Part shown: piece after piece, positions 24,259 to 33,976 of the stretch
Layout: every line of letters begins with the position of its first letter
Position numbering within the stretch: position 1 is the first letter of the stretch
NCBI RefSeq assembly: GCF_040096615.1
Contig: NZ_JBBMEJ010000010.1
Location: 1 to 64,000, forward strand
From: Blautia_A aquisgranensis
Lineage (GTDB): Bacteria; Bacillota; Clostridia; Lachnospirales; Lachnospiraceae
DNA length: 64,000 nucleotides
Direction: 5' to 3'
Notes under the pieces: generated by a model
Told to the model about the DNA's origin: nothing
The model's input: the letters and a program-made list of their open reading frames with translations, nothing else
The model's database searches: none
Program-made: the position numbers and the translations under genes

Positions 24259-26145
24259 TCAGATCGTGTCATTCAAATCACATCCACTGATGATGCGATT
24301 CCATAAATTCTCCCGCTTGTCCATTCCTTTGGTAAAATAGGGAAGTCTTTCCTCTTCCAGTTCTTCCAGACGAAGCACATTTCCGTTCAGATAATTGTCA
24401 ATCCGGGATCCTGTACTTTTAAGCCTTGTAATCACGCCACCAATTTTTATATCCAGGATCTCATAACCAAATGGCTTTGCATCGTTCATCCAGATTTTTT
24501 CTCTTGATGATTTCATATCTGTCAGATTACAGATGATTCCAGGAATAACATTCTGACTGATATCTTTCAACGCTGCCCTATCCGATCTGTCATATGCTGA
24601 TTTTATACACATGCCCAAATCGGCTTTATCAGCTAATACTGCCGCCAGTTTTTCATAAAATGAAAATAAAGGCTGATATTTTCCTGCTTTTTTTGCACAT
24701 TCCTTCATACATTTCTGTATGTTTTGGTAGTAAGATTTTGTATTGACACCTGATTCTTTCACATGATAATCAAAAATGCCTAACATTGGATCCTGGTATA
24801 ACAGATATTTTGAAGGATTTTGAGCCTCTTTATTCTCTTTCGCATTTAAGAATAAGGAATCAAAATTGTCAAGTGCCATAAAATCATCAAATTCTCCGCC
24901 TGTGCAGTTCCTGAACTCCTGCTTAAGGATTGTTTCGTCATAGTCTCTGTGAAAATCAAGGTGTGCAAAAAGTACAAGTCCCGGAAGCAAAGCATCCATC
25001 GGGGTTTCTGCACCATTATCCATCCATGCTGTACAGAGAACCTCTTTTATATTGTATTTTTTACAAGTAGAAAGAGCTGCTTTGGTACACGCATAGGTCT
25101 TAGAATAATTGGGGGAAATTCCGTTCCAAATCCAAGAACCTCCTGCAAAAATAACGTTATCCGAAAGCTGCGCATGGATATCCAGCATTTTTTCATAGGT
25201 TCTGGTATCATCATGATAATAGTCCCAATACACTAATCCTAAATCTTTTTTCGGTTTTTCCCATTTGGAGCAGTCCGTATTTTCGGGCAGATCATAGTAT
25301 CCGCCTGTAGAATTTGCTGTAATGTACATGTCACTCCATATCATAGGCTTTAATTCTAATTTTCTGCAAATATCTACGACCCTGTTACAATGTTCCCTGA
25401 TTATCAGTGACCCTTTTTTATATCCATTTTCTTTTAGATAATTTCCAAGTCCCAGCATGACAGCCTCATCCATTCCAAGATGTACCCTGCTAGTAGAAAA
25501 ACTCTCTTTTACTGAGCGGAGCAGCTTTTCAATAAACTGATAAGTTTCCTCTTTTTCAGGCTGGAGAATGTCCGCAGAATCACGAATCTTATCCATTCCC
25601 GGCCACTTTAGCGCATTGTGCAGATGAGCCAGGGTCTGAATACACGGAACAAGCTCTACCCCAAACATGGAAGCGTAAGCATCCAGTTCTTTTATTTCGT
25701 CCTTGGTGTATTTTCCTCGATAAGCCCCAAAATAAGGCTGCCCCTCTACTTCATAGGTATCTTCTGTATAAAGCATGAGTACATTCATTCCAAGTTTTGC
25801 CAGTGTCTTGATCAGGAATTTCACCTTTTCAACTGTAAATACAGCATTTCTGGAACAATCCAGCATAAGACCGTTTCTTTCAAAGCAGACATGCTCTTGA
25901 TATTGAAATTCATCCTCTTCCATATGATGTATGGCATAATTAAGTGCGCGGTAATAATGAGATATTTCCCGACAGATGATATGAATCTGGTTTTTTCTTT
26001 TATTGATCAATATTTCTGGTCTGTCCTGAAATTTAACAAACAATTCTATGTTTTGGTTGAAACCGTCATTTTCAGCCAGAAGTATTTCAGTACCTTTTTT
26101 AATAGTATTATATTCTTTCTTATCAGATGAAAAAACAATGTTCAT
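24259..26145 (-). CDS. GH20 beta-N-acetylhexosaminidase
   Basis: A 628-residue enzyme without signal peptide, therefore probably cytosolic. After an N-terminal accessory domain (about 1-85) comes the GH20 barrel: RNGLMLDCSRNAVFTVEKVKFLIKTLAKLGMNVLMLY (in parts) and the catalytic Asp-Glu pair in HLGMDEA (near residues 226-227). Further conserved aromatic segments are LVYWDYYHDD and GGSWIWNG. The reaction is release of terminal GlcNAc or GalNAc by substrate-assisted catalysis, on mucin, glycan or chitooligosaccharide fragments. AAAGAGG precedes the ATG. A hypothetical gene lies upstream in the same direction. Confidence 0.88.
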   Translation of the reverse strand: MNIVFSSDKKEYNTIKKGTEILLAENDGFNQNIELFVKFQDRPEILINKRKNQIHIICREISHYYRALNYAIHHMEEDEFQYQEHVCFERNGLMLDCSRNAVFTVEKVKFLIKTLAKLGMNVLMLYTEDTYEVEGQPYFGAYRGKYTKDEIKELDAYASMFGVELVPCIQTLAHLHNALKWPGMDKIRDSADILQPEKEETYQFIEKLLRSVKESFSTSRVHLGMDEAVMLGLGNYLKENGYKKGSLIIREHCNRVVDICRKLELKPMIWSDMYITANSTGGYYDLPENTDCSKWEKPKKDLGLVYWDYYHDDTRTYEKMLDIHAQLSDNVIFAGGSWIWNGISPNYSKTYACTKAALSTCKKYNIKEVLCTAWMDNGAETPMDALLPGLVLFAHLDFHRDYDETILKQEFRNCTGGEFDDFMALDNFDSLFLNAKENKEAQNPSKYLLYQDPMLGIFDYHVKESGVNTKSYYQNIQKCMKECAKKAGKYQPLFSFYEKLAAVLADKADLGMCIKSAYDRSDRAALKDISQNVIPGIICNLTDMKSSREKIWMNDAKPFGYEILDIKIGGVITRLKSTGSRIDNYLNGNVLRLEELEEERLPYFTKGMDKRENLWNRIISGCDLNDTI

Positions 26146-26222
26146 ACGTATTCCTCTTTCTTTAGGAATTCTGCTCTTCTCAACAAATCAATCTTTTTAG
26201 CAGAGCATCCCCTGTCAATGTT

Positions 26223-26774
26223 CTATTTTATTCGTTTGTAAATAATCGGCTCATCATAACCAAAAGTTCTTTTCCCATTTACTTCCATGGACTCTGATAC
26301 TTCCAATTGATTTTCAGTGAACTTTTCATGCAGAGAAAATTTCAATACGGGAGAAAACATACTTACACTTCCGCCTTCCCATATATCACCTGATTTTCTG
26401 AAAAATGCAGGAGTAAATTTTGCAGAACACTTTAGCTGATCATAGTCGGCACCTTTGAACATTTTGTAAGTAAAATTCTTTTTATCATATCCTTCCGGTA
26501 TCTCATAAGAAATAAGTTTTATTGAATTGCTTTCTTCCATGAAAAGAAACAAATGTGAAGAAGAGCGGGTAGTTCCCTGTACAGAATAATAGCTCTCTTC
26601 AATCATAAATACGCCTTCGAAACCATTTGGGAGATTTGCAATTTTGGAATTACATATTGTATTGATATGCTTTGCATATGGATACTGTGGATTTGTCTTA
26701 CTTATTTTCTCAAATTGATCCTTATTATCAAATTTTCCATTCAACAGCGTAACAAAATTTATCAAGTCAGCCAT
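26223..26774 (-). CDS. Hypothetical protein
   Basis: A 183-residue soluble protein (MADLINFVTLLNGKFDNKDQFEK...). It is rich in beta strands and charged residues (FEGVFMIEESYYSVQG, LKFSLHEKFTENQLEVSESMEV), with no signal peptide or membrane helix. The overall plan, an N-terminal helix with a GKFDNKDQ segment followed by an antiparallel sheet, faintly recalls CpcT/CpeT-type lipocalin-like barrels, but I do not assign it. A GGAGGC site precedes the ATG. It lies 77 bp before the GH20 gene, possibly in one transcript. Confidence 0.7.
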   Translation of the reverse strand: MADLINFVTLLNGKFDNKDQFEKISKTNPQYPYAKHINTICNSKIANLPNGFEGVFMIEESYYSVQGTTRSSSHLFLFMEESNSIKLISYEIPEGYDKKNFTYKMFKGADYDQLKCSAKFTPAFFRKSGDIWEGGSVSMFSPVLKFSLHEKFTENQLEVSESMEVNGKRTFGYDEPIIYKRIK

Positions 26775-26876
26775 GATCTTATGCCTCCATAATCTTTATC
26801 ATATAGTTTTTATCCACTATACACCTTCCATATAAAAGAGTCCATGTACAAAATAAGGGAATATATAAACAAAATA

Positions 26877-28265
26877 TTAGTAAAAACAGATTATCGGGAC
26901 ATCATACTGAATAAGACTATAAAGCTGTCCGGCATTTTCTGGTGGAAGATTGATACATCCATGAGAACCACCTGTAAGATATCTGTCACCACCAAAGTAC
27001 GGCTGCCAGTCTGCATCATGAAAGCCAATTCCTCCATTGAATGGCATCCAGTACGTTACCGGCTGTTCATAAGAATAGGTTCCATTTGCTGTCATTTCAC
27101 CTCGCAGCACGGATGGACTGCTCTTTGAATTCAGTGTGAATATTCCAGGGGGTGTTTTCCTATCCGGATCGCTTGGCAGTCCGGATACGATTTCTGATTG
27201 AAAAATAATATTTCTATTCTGATAATACCACATATACTGCTCTGTAAGATCTACCTCTATATATGTATCTCCAAGATCATTGATCCCGTGTGCATTTGCC
27301 CTCATAGAATATACCGGTTCCCTGGTTGTCTGGGTTCCTGACTGAATTTCCTGCATGAGCTGTGCTACTTCCTTGTCCTGATCAATCTTCCATCCATAAG
27401 CTGAGCCATATACATACACCGTCCTTCCGCTCGTGGTCTGGAATTGTCTTTCAGTGCCAACTGTATCATGATCTGCTGCAAGCTGTGCCACATAATCCAC
27501 TACATGCTGCCGGAAGGCTTCATCATTCTGGAGCAGCTGCCCTTTCTCGTCAAACTGCAGCCAGTTTTTGATGGTATTCCCATCGAGTGTTACCGTTTCA
27601 TCTCCAAATGTATATGTGATATTTACTTTTGTCAGGTTCTTATATGTATTTACCATATTCTGAAGCTCTGAACTTTCTTTCGTCACATCTGCTTTCTTAT
27701 AAGCCTTTGGATCACTTTCCAGATCTACCTCTGCCGCATCGTTATCGATTGCCCTGCATATCATCTGATAAGCTTCTTTGGTATTTAATTCATTGCCTTC
27801 CGTTTCTGGCACAATAGTGAATTCTGAGTTAACAAAACTTACATACGCATTTTCCGGTGCTATCTGATTCTCTTTTTTCGCACAATTTAATGAATTTACC
27901 TGTTCTTCCAGTTTCTCCCGGCTGAAAAAAGTCTCTTCTTGAACCATATAGTTTTTTGTTTCAAAAAGACTGCCGATCCATTCCCATGATTTCTGAGTTT
28001 TCAGCAGCTGGAGAACCGCACCGCTGGATACGTATTTATAATCAATATCTTTTCCTGTAATGGCCTGCGGGTCCTGCATTCTTGACCTTACCTGAATAGT
28101 ATAGTTATCCTTTTTCCCAGCAATCTCCTGCTCAACCTCATATGCTGTCTTATTTGAACTGTCAATCCCATTGATGGTCGTCCCATAAAAGAAGTGATAT
28201 GAGTAATAATAAGATATACCTGCATATATACAACAGCCTATAACAAAAATCATCAATATAATCAA
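26877..28265 (-). CDS. L,D-transpeptidase (YkuD) with peptidoglycan-binding domain
   Basis: A 462-residue membrane-anchored cell-wall enzyme. One N-terminal membrane helix, two PG-binding-4-type repeats (about 95-310), and a C-terminal YkuD domain with the catalytic motif GGSHGCINLP (Cys near residue 437). It forms 3-3 peptide cross-links or attaches proteins to peptidoglycan. The frame opens at a TTG at 28265 without a good ribosome site. The 48-codon frame just upstream (28268-28414) ends in a basic run that would fit directly before the membrane helix if one A were added to an A run, so the true N-terminus may be longer (see findings). Confidence 0.88.
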   Translation of the reverse strand: MIILMIFVIGCCIYAGISYYYSYHFFYGTTINGIDSSNKTAYEVEQEIAGKKDNYTIQVRSRMQDPQAITGKDIDYKYVSSGAVLQLLKTQKSWEWIGSLFETKNYMVQEETFFSREKLEEQVNSLNCAKKENQIAPENAYVSFVNSEFTIVPETEGNELNTKEAYQMICRAIDNDAAEVDLESDPKAYKKADVTKESSELQNMVNTYKNLTKVNITYTFGDETVTLDGNTIKNWLQFDEKGQLLQNDEAFRQHVVDYVAQLAADHDTVGTERQFQTTSGRTVYVYGSAYGWKIDQDKEVAQLMQEIQSGTQTTREPVYSMRANAHGINDLGDTYIEVDLTEQYMWYYQNRNIIFQSEIVSGLPSDPDRKTPPGIFTLNSKSSPSVLRGEMTANGTYSYEQPVTYWMPFNGGIGFHDADWQPYFGGDRYLTGGSHGCINLPPENAGQLYSLIQYDVPIICFY

Positions 28266-28267
28266 TA

Positions 28268-28414
28268 TTACAATTTTCTTAATTTATTTTTCTTCTTTTC
28301 TGAAAATATAATGGATCTGAATTCCGATTTATCCATCGGCACATAAACAACTGAACCTGGTCTTGCCGATTTTGTGGTTCTCATTGATTGCCCTATCACT
28401 TCTTTTGGTCTCAT
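28268..28414 (-). CDS. 48-residue ORF, possibly the displaced N-terminus of the transpeptidase
   Basis: Starts MRPKEVIGQSMRTTKSARPG and ends KKKNKLRKL. It stops 2 bp before the first usable codon of the transpeptidase. The basic C-terminus is what normally precedes a membrane helix, and shifting frame in the AGAAAATTG run gives a continuous KLRK-IVILIILM junction. It may be a small separate cytosolic protein, but a frameshifted N-terminal cytosolic tail seems likelier. Confidence 0.45.
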   Translation of the reverse strand: MRPKEVIGQSMRTTKSARPGSVVYVPMDKSEFRSIIFSEKKKNKLRKL

Positions 28415-28440
28415 GTCTTATTTATCTTTCTTTGAAGCAA

Positions 28441-29868
28441 TTAGTTTTTTGCATTGTCACTGTCAAAATGTAATGTCTTATGGTACTTTGCATTTTCCTC
28501 CAGAAGTTTTTTCCATTTCTGTCCGTCTTCTTTCGTAGGATTATCAAAATTCTGCTGCCCCTTCAATTCATCCATATACTGGATATAATCCAGGAAATAA
28601 ATATCTACTGTCGAAATATCCCTGTCCTGAATTGCGAAGTTATTACAGTTTCCAGTAGACTCATTATATGGAAGTGTGTTTCCGTTGGCATCAAGAGCTA
28701 CCATGAAGCAGTCACTGTTGGATCCTTCCTTATAAAGTTCATTTACCGTCAGTTCATACGGAGAACGAATTACGGATTTGAGTCCGATACCTGCATCGTT
28801 TGTATCATTGAGTTCCATTACTTCTGTCCGGGTATCATCTACCGTAACCGGGATATCGAAACTCCAGTCACCTTTATATTTGTAGTAACCGGCATCCCTT
28901 CCATATTTTTCATCATCTGCTTCTGACCACTCATAGTCTGCTTCCAGCCCTCTTACCTTCGTGATATCCAGATGCAGGTTAAAGGTATCTGGAATATCAA
29001 TTTCTTTAATGTACTTCTGATATTCTCCACCACGTTCAGACAATTTATTGATAAACTCTTCCAGCAGCGCATAACCTTCATCCGTCTGATCATCTAAGTC
29101 CGCCTGAGTTATTCCCATCTCATCCATTACCTGCTGTGTCATTTCATCGTATTTCTCATTATATTCCGTATAGTCTTTTGCCGCCTCAGCAAGATCATAA
29201 CGGAAAATGCATGCATAGGTGTTGTCATCCAGAAACTGTCCTTCCACCTGACCGTCGATCACCGGACTAGCCTCTGGATTAAAGTCCACACCACCAGTCA
29301 TATCCAGATCAATGACCGGTGTTCCACTTTCCGCCCTGGTTTCCGTTTCTGGAAATGGCTTATCACTCTTAAACTGCATAGTTATATAGACTGCCTGGCT
29401 GTTGGCATATACCTCAGAACATGTAATTGTCAGCCCATCTGCTGTTTTAATGTAAGCATTCTCACTAGTGGCATTACCTGTCTTGTCCCCATCTGCTTCA
29501 CTGCCATCTGCCGTTGTTCCATCAACGGATTCCAAGGCTGTTGCATAATCCGAAAAATCACCAAAGAAACTTACATTATCCTGCAAGAGTTCAAAAAGCC
29601 CTCCTACAACCGGGATATTCTTTGCCATTACTGGATTGGTTGCACAGAATATGAATCCGACTGCCAGTACCGCTGCCATACCTCCTGCTACCCTGCCTCC
29701 GATTTTCATCCAGTGGAATGGATCCCTTGGTGCTTTTTTCTGAGTAACCGTATTATTCTCAATCAAATGATATGCCTGATTGATATGCTCATGTACAATC
29801 GCCGGAATCTCAGTATCCTTTTGCATTTTTTTCTGGAAATCTTTCTCATTATTATTTAGAGTCATCAT
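28441..29868 (-). CDS. DUF4179-type anti-sigma factor
   Basis: A 475-residue membrane protein. The cytosolic N-terminus (about 1-55) should bind the sigma factor, one membrane helix follows at about 56-78 (GGRVAGGMAAVLAVGFIFC), and the DUF4179-type outside domain begins NPVMAKNIPVVGGLFELLQ. The rest is an acidic extracellular domain. It overlaps the sigma gene by one base (TAATG), typical of sigma/anti-sigma pairs. The likely role is to hold the ECF factor inactive until an envelope signal; the transpeptidase downstream is a plausible target. Confidence 0.88.
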   Translation of the reverse strand: MMTLNNNEKDFQKKMQKDTEIPAIVHEHINQAYHLIENNTVTQKKAPRDPFHWMKIGGRVAGGMAAVLAVGFIFCATNPVMAKNIPVVGGLFELLQDNVSFFGDFSDYATALESVDGTTADGSEADGDKTGNATSENAYIKTADGLTITCSEVYANSQAVYITMQFKSDKPFPETETRAESGTPVIDLDMTGGVDFNPEASPVIDGQVEGQFLDDNTYACIFRYDLAEAAKDYTEYNEKYDEMTQQVMDEMGITQADLDDQTDEGYALLEEFINKLSERGGEYQKYIKEIDIPDTFNLHLDITKVRGLEADYEWSEADDEKYGRDAGYYKYKGDWSFDIPVTVDDTRTEVMELNDTNDAGIGLKSVIRSPYELTVNELYKEGSNSDCFMVALDANGNTLPYNESTGNCNNFAIQDRDISTVDIYFLDYIQYMDELKGQQNFDNPTKEDGQKWKKLLEENAKYHKTLHFDSDNAKN

Positions 29869-30383
29869 TAGGCACGTTCCTCCTTAATTTTATATCCATA
29901 TATCTCTGCGATTTTTTTTCTTCCACGATGAAGGCGGGATTTCACTGTGTTTTCTGGCAAATCCAGGATATTACTGATTTCCCGGATATTAAATTCCTCC
30001 ATGTAGTACAGAATAACAACCAAACGATATTTACTATCCAATGGTTCTAATGCCTGTAAGCATTCTATTGTCTCATATTCTTCATGAAAAGGTGTTTCTG
30101 GAATTTGATCCATAAAAGTAACCAGTTTATTCTTTTGTATGACATCTTTACATTTATTGATCAGGATGCGTATCAGCCATGTTTTAAAGTATCTGTTCTT
30201 TCTTAGACTTCTTAGATTTTCATAGCAGGAAAGGATCGTATCTTGTATTGCATCTGCAACATCTTCATCATTTTTCAGATATGCTGCTGCAATCTTGTAC
30301 ATACTCTGTACATTTTCATCCATAAGCCTGCAAAAAGCATCCTTGTCGCCTTTCTTCGCTTTTCGTATCAAAACCTCATTCAT
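29868..30383 (-). CDS. ECF-type RNA polymerase sigma factor
   Basis: A 171-residue sigma-70 factor of the ECF group: region 2 (ENVQSMYKIAAAYLKNDEDVADAIQDTILSCYENL in parts, with the AxDAxQDT core) and region 4 (YYMEEFNIREISNILDLPENTVKSRLHRGRKKI in parts). AGGAG precedes the ATG. It is coupled to the anti-sigma gene and probably transcribes its own promoter and the downstream cell-wall genes. Confidence 0.92.
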   Translation of the reverse strand: MNEVLIRKAKKGDKDAFCRLMDENVQSMYKIAAAYLKNDEDVADAIQDTILSCYENLRSLRKNRYFKTWLIRILINKCKDVIQKNKLVTFMDQIPETPFHEEYETIECLQALEPLDSKYRLVVILYYMEEFNIREISNILDLPENTVKSRLHRGRKKIAEIYGYKIKEERA

Positions 30384-30572
30384 TGTAGTTCCAGCTCTCC
30401 TATCTCAGACTAGTCATCCGGAGTATACTATAGAAGCTTCATTTATGTGCTCCTACTTATTAGACGTGCGAATCCCTAAAAAGGTTGCAAATATTTTAAA
30501 AAAATTATCTCAGATAAAAACACCCCCGAAATCGTTCAGAATTTTTATGATCATCAGGTCCTATTAGGGTAG

Positions 30573-30613
30573 AAAAACAGCCGTACCATGTGCTTTTTAC
30601 ATGATACGGCTGT
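30573..30613 (-). terminator. Terminator downstream of the truncated nuclease-like gene
   Basis: Minus strand: a 15-bp nearly perfect stem (ACAGCCGTATCATGT / ACATGGTACGGCTGT, loop AAAAAGC) followed by four T residues. Confidence 0.75.
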
Positions 30614-30672
30614 CAATAATTCTCATACCCTCAGGATAGATTAATTGAATCGCCAACTAAGACTCTCCATTT

Positions 30673-31200
30673 TTATTTATGTAATAAAGTTTGATCCAGC
30701 ATGTTTTTAATTTCATCCGGAAGACTGTCTATCATTGCATTTTCATCTAAAAACAGTAAAGTTGTATATTTTTTCGCATCATTCGGTGCTGAGAAAATAT
30801 GAGTTACTGTATATGCTGTTGTACTTTTAGAAAAACAATCTTCATCTCGCAGTGATTCTACTACAAAGCAATCGCCTTTTTGCTGTCCCTGATCATCATA
30901 CTCTTTATTTAAGCATAGAGTAAAATTGAGATCTGTTGTGCCAAACTTATAAGTTCTCGTATCTGTAACAATCTCTTCCAACATAAAGCCTTCTGAGCCA
31001 GCCAGCATTGCAATCTGTCCGATATGCTTAATTTTACGCTTACACAATGAAAAAGGGTGCTGCGGTGTAAAAAATATCTGCGAAGCCTGAAGCAGCTTTT
31101 TTGCTGCATAACTATAAAACTTTTTTGCGGAAAGGTTTGTGGCCACACCTGTTAAGTGCCTGAAATTGGCAGCTTTATAAAGCACCTCAATATATCTGCC
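30673..31200 (-). pseudogene. PBECR4-like protein, N-terminus lost to the IS element
   Basis: About 175 codons. The region IEVLYKAANFRHLTGV ... FYSYAAKKLL and LGSEGFMLEEIVTDTRTYKFG (approximate) resembles the PBECR4 group of phage-Barnase/EndoU/RelE-like nuclease proteins. In frame upstream, the reading runs into the right end of the IS200/IS605 element and a stop, so the gene has lost its start. No N-terminal part is found beyond the other IS end. Assignment to PBECR4 is by pattern and is tentative. Confidence 0.5.
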
Positions 31201-31204
31201 GTGG

Positions 31205-31380
31205 ATCTCACATGACTAAAGTCACATGCTCCTCAGTCGCTTTAAGCGACAAGGTTAAATATCGGCGGATACGCCTGTAGCTTAGGATATGCGTAGTCAT
31301 GCGCTTTTTCCATACCAGATATAGCAAGTTCCCACACTGCAGGTAATCCGCTGTATATCTGCCTGTGTTTATGCTGCTCT
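31205..31380 (-). ncRNA. Possible TnpB guide (omega) RNA region
   Basis: In IS200/IS605 elements the RNA that guides TnpB comes from the 3' end of tnpB and the right end. Here this stretch has a GTCGCT-TTA-AGCGAC hairpin (31236-31250) and the terminal TGACT/AGTCA hairpin. Only position and hairpins support it. Confidence 0.35.
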
Positions 31381-32697
31381 TAAGAGTTCCATTTCTGAAA
31401 ATAGTTCTCTTAAGTCTGCATATACACATGAAATCCTACGCTTTACTGAAGGGACTTTTACCTCCAGCAAAGACCTTTCCGTTGCCGGAAGGGGTTTTAA
31501 GAGTTCCCGTATAAAATATCTTGCTCCAATATTATAGGACGCCGAAAGATCACAGTTATATCTTTTTCCATTCTGGAATGTACATAAACTGTGATTGCCT
31601 GGATCACGGACAACTGTTCCCGACCCATCATAGGCAAACCTACTGGTATTCCATGCACAGATCCTGGATATCCGCATCCCTCTGCGATGTACCTGATGTT
31701 CACATCTTATCTGGATATCTCTTTTTCTCCACAAATGCAGCTTCTGTTTCTTTCTTCCGGATATCTTTCCTTTTGTTTCCAGATACTCAAACACGATCAC
31801 ATCCGCGTGGTTTTCTTCCGCATATCCTGCAACTGCTCCTGCGATCTTTCTTCCAAGTTCTGTGTTAAGACGCTTCGCATAAGCCCATCTGCTTTTTACC
31901 TGTACAGAACCATGTTCCCGCTGGAATCTGCGTATCCGTCCCAGCACACGGTACATCCGGTCTTTTTCACTGGGAAAATCAATAAATTTTCTTCCCAGGA
32001 CAGTTCCATCTGACCGCATAATGGTGCAGACTGCATCCGTATTGATTCCTAAATCCACACTGCAGATGATCTGTTCTTTTACAGGTGCCTTTGTAAGCGG
32101 CACCTCTTCTGTATAAGAAAAACGCAGGAAGTATTTACGATGCCTTTTTTCCAGCACGGGAGCTGCTGCTCTTTTTCCCGCCCAGTATTTCCTCAGATAT
32201 TCCATATCTGTATGGCTGAGACTGACCCGGAACCATTTCCAGTCATGGCCGTCATAAAGTTTCAGGTACGCTCCATCTTTTTCCTCAGTATCTTCACGGT
32301 ACATCACATCACGGTAAAATACCGGCATGGCATGATTACCACACACCAGCTTCGGCGTGCCGCCTTTCTTATCCATTTTTTTCCACAGTTCCAGCCTCGT
32401 CTTATATGAGGATACGCTTCCCAGGGAATGCTGGATAGCTGCCCTTCTGAGATAAGAAGGCATCTTTGGAAATCGCAGGTTAAAATCAAACCTTGCCTGA
32501 TTCTTTTTTGTGGTATGCACCAGATGTTCTGCAGTATTGAAACGTTTTTTAGGTTCCGTGATCACTGCCAGTTCATCTCATATCTGGGCATAGGTCTCCG
32601 TCAGACAGCTGACCGCAGAACGATAGATATCCAGTGTCTGGCGGATCGGGATATTCTGTTTTCGCAGTTCTACGCCATAACTGGATACTGTCTTCAT
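31369..32697 (-). pseudogene. tnpB: TnpB (RuvC nuclease), interrupted by TGA
   Basis: A 442-codon gene starting MKTVSSYGVELRKQNIPIRQ at 32697 with AGAGGAAAAAG before it. A TGA at 32578-32580 replaces what should be a Trp (YAQI-stop-DELAVITEPKK), in the same frame as the long downstream part. The RuvC residues are all present: Asp in CSVDLGINTDAV, Glu in VIVFEYLE and Asp in NCDLSASYNIG. The zinc-finger Cys pairs between them are degenerate (CAWNTS ... SLCTFQNGKRYNC). TnpB proteins are RNA-guided nucleases that help retain the element. A re-start at the GTG at 32565 would give a protein lacking the first 45 residues. Confidence 0.85.
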
Positions 32698-32722
32698 CTT
32701 TTTCCTCTTTCTGCTTACAGTT

Positions 32723-33169
32723 TTAAAAACTGCTTCTTTCAGGTTTCTGTTTTTCTTTTTGCCCTTCGATGTAAGAACATACCTGTTCCCTGCTCCTGTC
32801 ACTTACCGTTACTGCACAATAAGATGGATTCCACGGATGCCCTCCCCAAAGTTCCTTCTTCAGTTCCGGATGCGCAAGAAACATCTGCCGGGCAATGTTC
32901 CCCTTCATGATCTTGATCATATCAGAGATATAAAACTGCGGTCTGCAATCTACAAGCAGATGGATATGATCCGGCATAACCTCCATTGCCAGGGTCTGAA
33001 ATTTATATTCTTCTGCAAGGTCATAGAGCATTTCCTTGCATTCTGCATCAATACCATCCTTTAAAACCTTCTTCCGGTATTTTCATACCAGATGGTACTG
33101 CAGGGAATACACATATCCTCTACCATATGAAAGCTCATTATTATTGATATTAAACATATTTTTATCCAT
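32723..33169 (-). pseudogene. tnpA: Y1 transposase TnpA (IS200 type), interrupted by TGA
   Basis: A 149-codon gene from the ATG at 33169. It retains the HUH motif (EVMPDHIHLLVD) and the catalytic Tyr region (VCSYIEGQKEK). Residue 29 is a TGA (33083-33085) in QYHLV-stop-KYRRKVL; a 6-bp loss around this point explains it, as related proteins read HLVWCTKYRRKV. Promoter: TTGCAA, 17-bp spacer, TATAAT immediately upstream (about 33173-33201). Not functional as it stands. Confidence 0.85.
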
Positions 33170-33268
33170 GTTTTTATTATACCATATGCGAGAAGAATTT
33201 GCAAACATTTGTTCCCTATTTCAAAAAATAGTGCGTCTAACTCATCACTGAAGTAACGAGAATGCGAC

Positions 33269-33976
33269 TCACAGTTTTTCAATCCGGATCATCCGATACC
33301 CAATCCCAATATGTGTTTGAATATATTGCACCCCATTCTTTTCCGGCTCCAGTTTTTTCCGCAAGGTTGCCATGAAAACCCGAAGGGACGCAACATCGTT
33401 TTCCGAACATCTTCCCCAGATCTGTTGCGTGATATAAGTGTGAGTCAGTACTTTCCCTACATTGCGGGATAAAAGACATAACAGTTTATATTCAATGGGA
33501 GTCAGATGCAATTCGTTTTCCCCAAGATAAGTACACCCGGCAGTATAATCTATTTTCAGATCCCCATTCGTAAAAACAGAAGTTTCCTGCTGCATACCAG
33601 CCTGGGTAAAGGAAAGTCTTCGCTGGGTAACTCGGATACGGGCAAGTAGTTCTTCCACAGAAAATGGTTTGGTAATGTAATCATCTGCCCCTGCATCAAG
33701 CGCTTCTATTTTATCCGTATCTTCACTTCTGGCACTGATCACAATAATTGGCATGTTTGACCAGGAGCGGATCTTTTTTATCACATCCACGCCCTCCATA
33801 TCCGGAAGTCCAAGATCCAGCAGCACAATATCCGGATTGTGGGAAGAAGCCTCCAAAATGGCAGATGCCCCATTCTCCGCAGCCAGATATTTATAATCGT
33901 GGGTTTTTAATGTGGTTACAATTAAGTTTCTGATGGGGCGGTCATCCTCTACCACCAGAATTAAAGCTTTATTCAT
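33269..33976 (-). CDS. KdpE-like response regulator
   Basis: A 235-residue OmpR-type regulator: receiver (VVEDDRPIRNLI, phosphoacceptor in IVLLDLGLPDMEG, ITKPFSVEELLARIR) and winged helix (ITQQIWGRCSENDVASLRVFMATLRKKLE in parts, IGIGYRMIRIE). GTGAGGTGAC precedes the ATG, which overlaps the KdpD-like gene by 8 bp. Last gene of a potassium-transport operon; probable controller of it. Confidence 0.9.
   Translation of the reverse strand: MNKALILVVEDDRPIRNLIVTTLKTHDYKYLAAENGASAILEASSHNPDIVLLDLGLPDMEGVDVIKKIRSWSNMPIIVISARSEDTDKIEALDAGADDYITKPFSVEELLARIRVTQRRLSFTQAGMQQETSVFTNGDLKIDYTAGCTYLGENELHLTPIEYKLLCLLSRNVGKVLTHTYITQQIWGRCSENDVASLRVFMATLRKKLEPEKNGVQYIQTHIGIGYRMIRIEKL

Larger units (their letters stand above)
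31205..33235 (-). mobile_element. IS200/IS605-family element (decayed)
   Basis: A 2.0-kb element with adjacent Y1 transposase and TnpB genes, and no terminal inverted repeats or target duplication. Subterminal hairpins are present: CTATTT / AAATAG (33216-33231) at the left end and TGACT-AA-AGTCA (31213-31224) at the right end. It sits between the kdpE-like gene and the truncated PBECR4-like gene. Both of its genes carry in-frame stops. Confidence 0.85.

Noticed and set aside
31205..33235. Possible recoding of TGA as Trp, suggested by TGA in both IS genes
   Set aside because: TGA is a normal terminator elsewhere (for example the 3' ends of kdpE-like and HD-GYP genes), and other stops (TAA) also break genes here; plain decay explains it.
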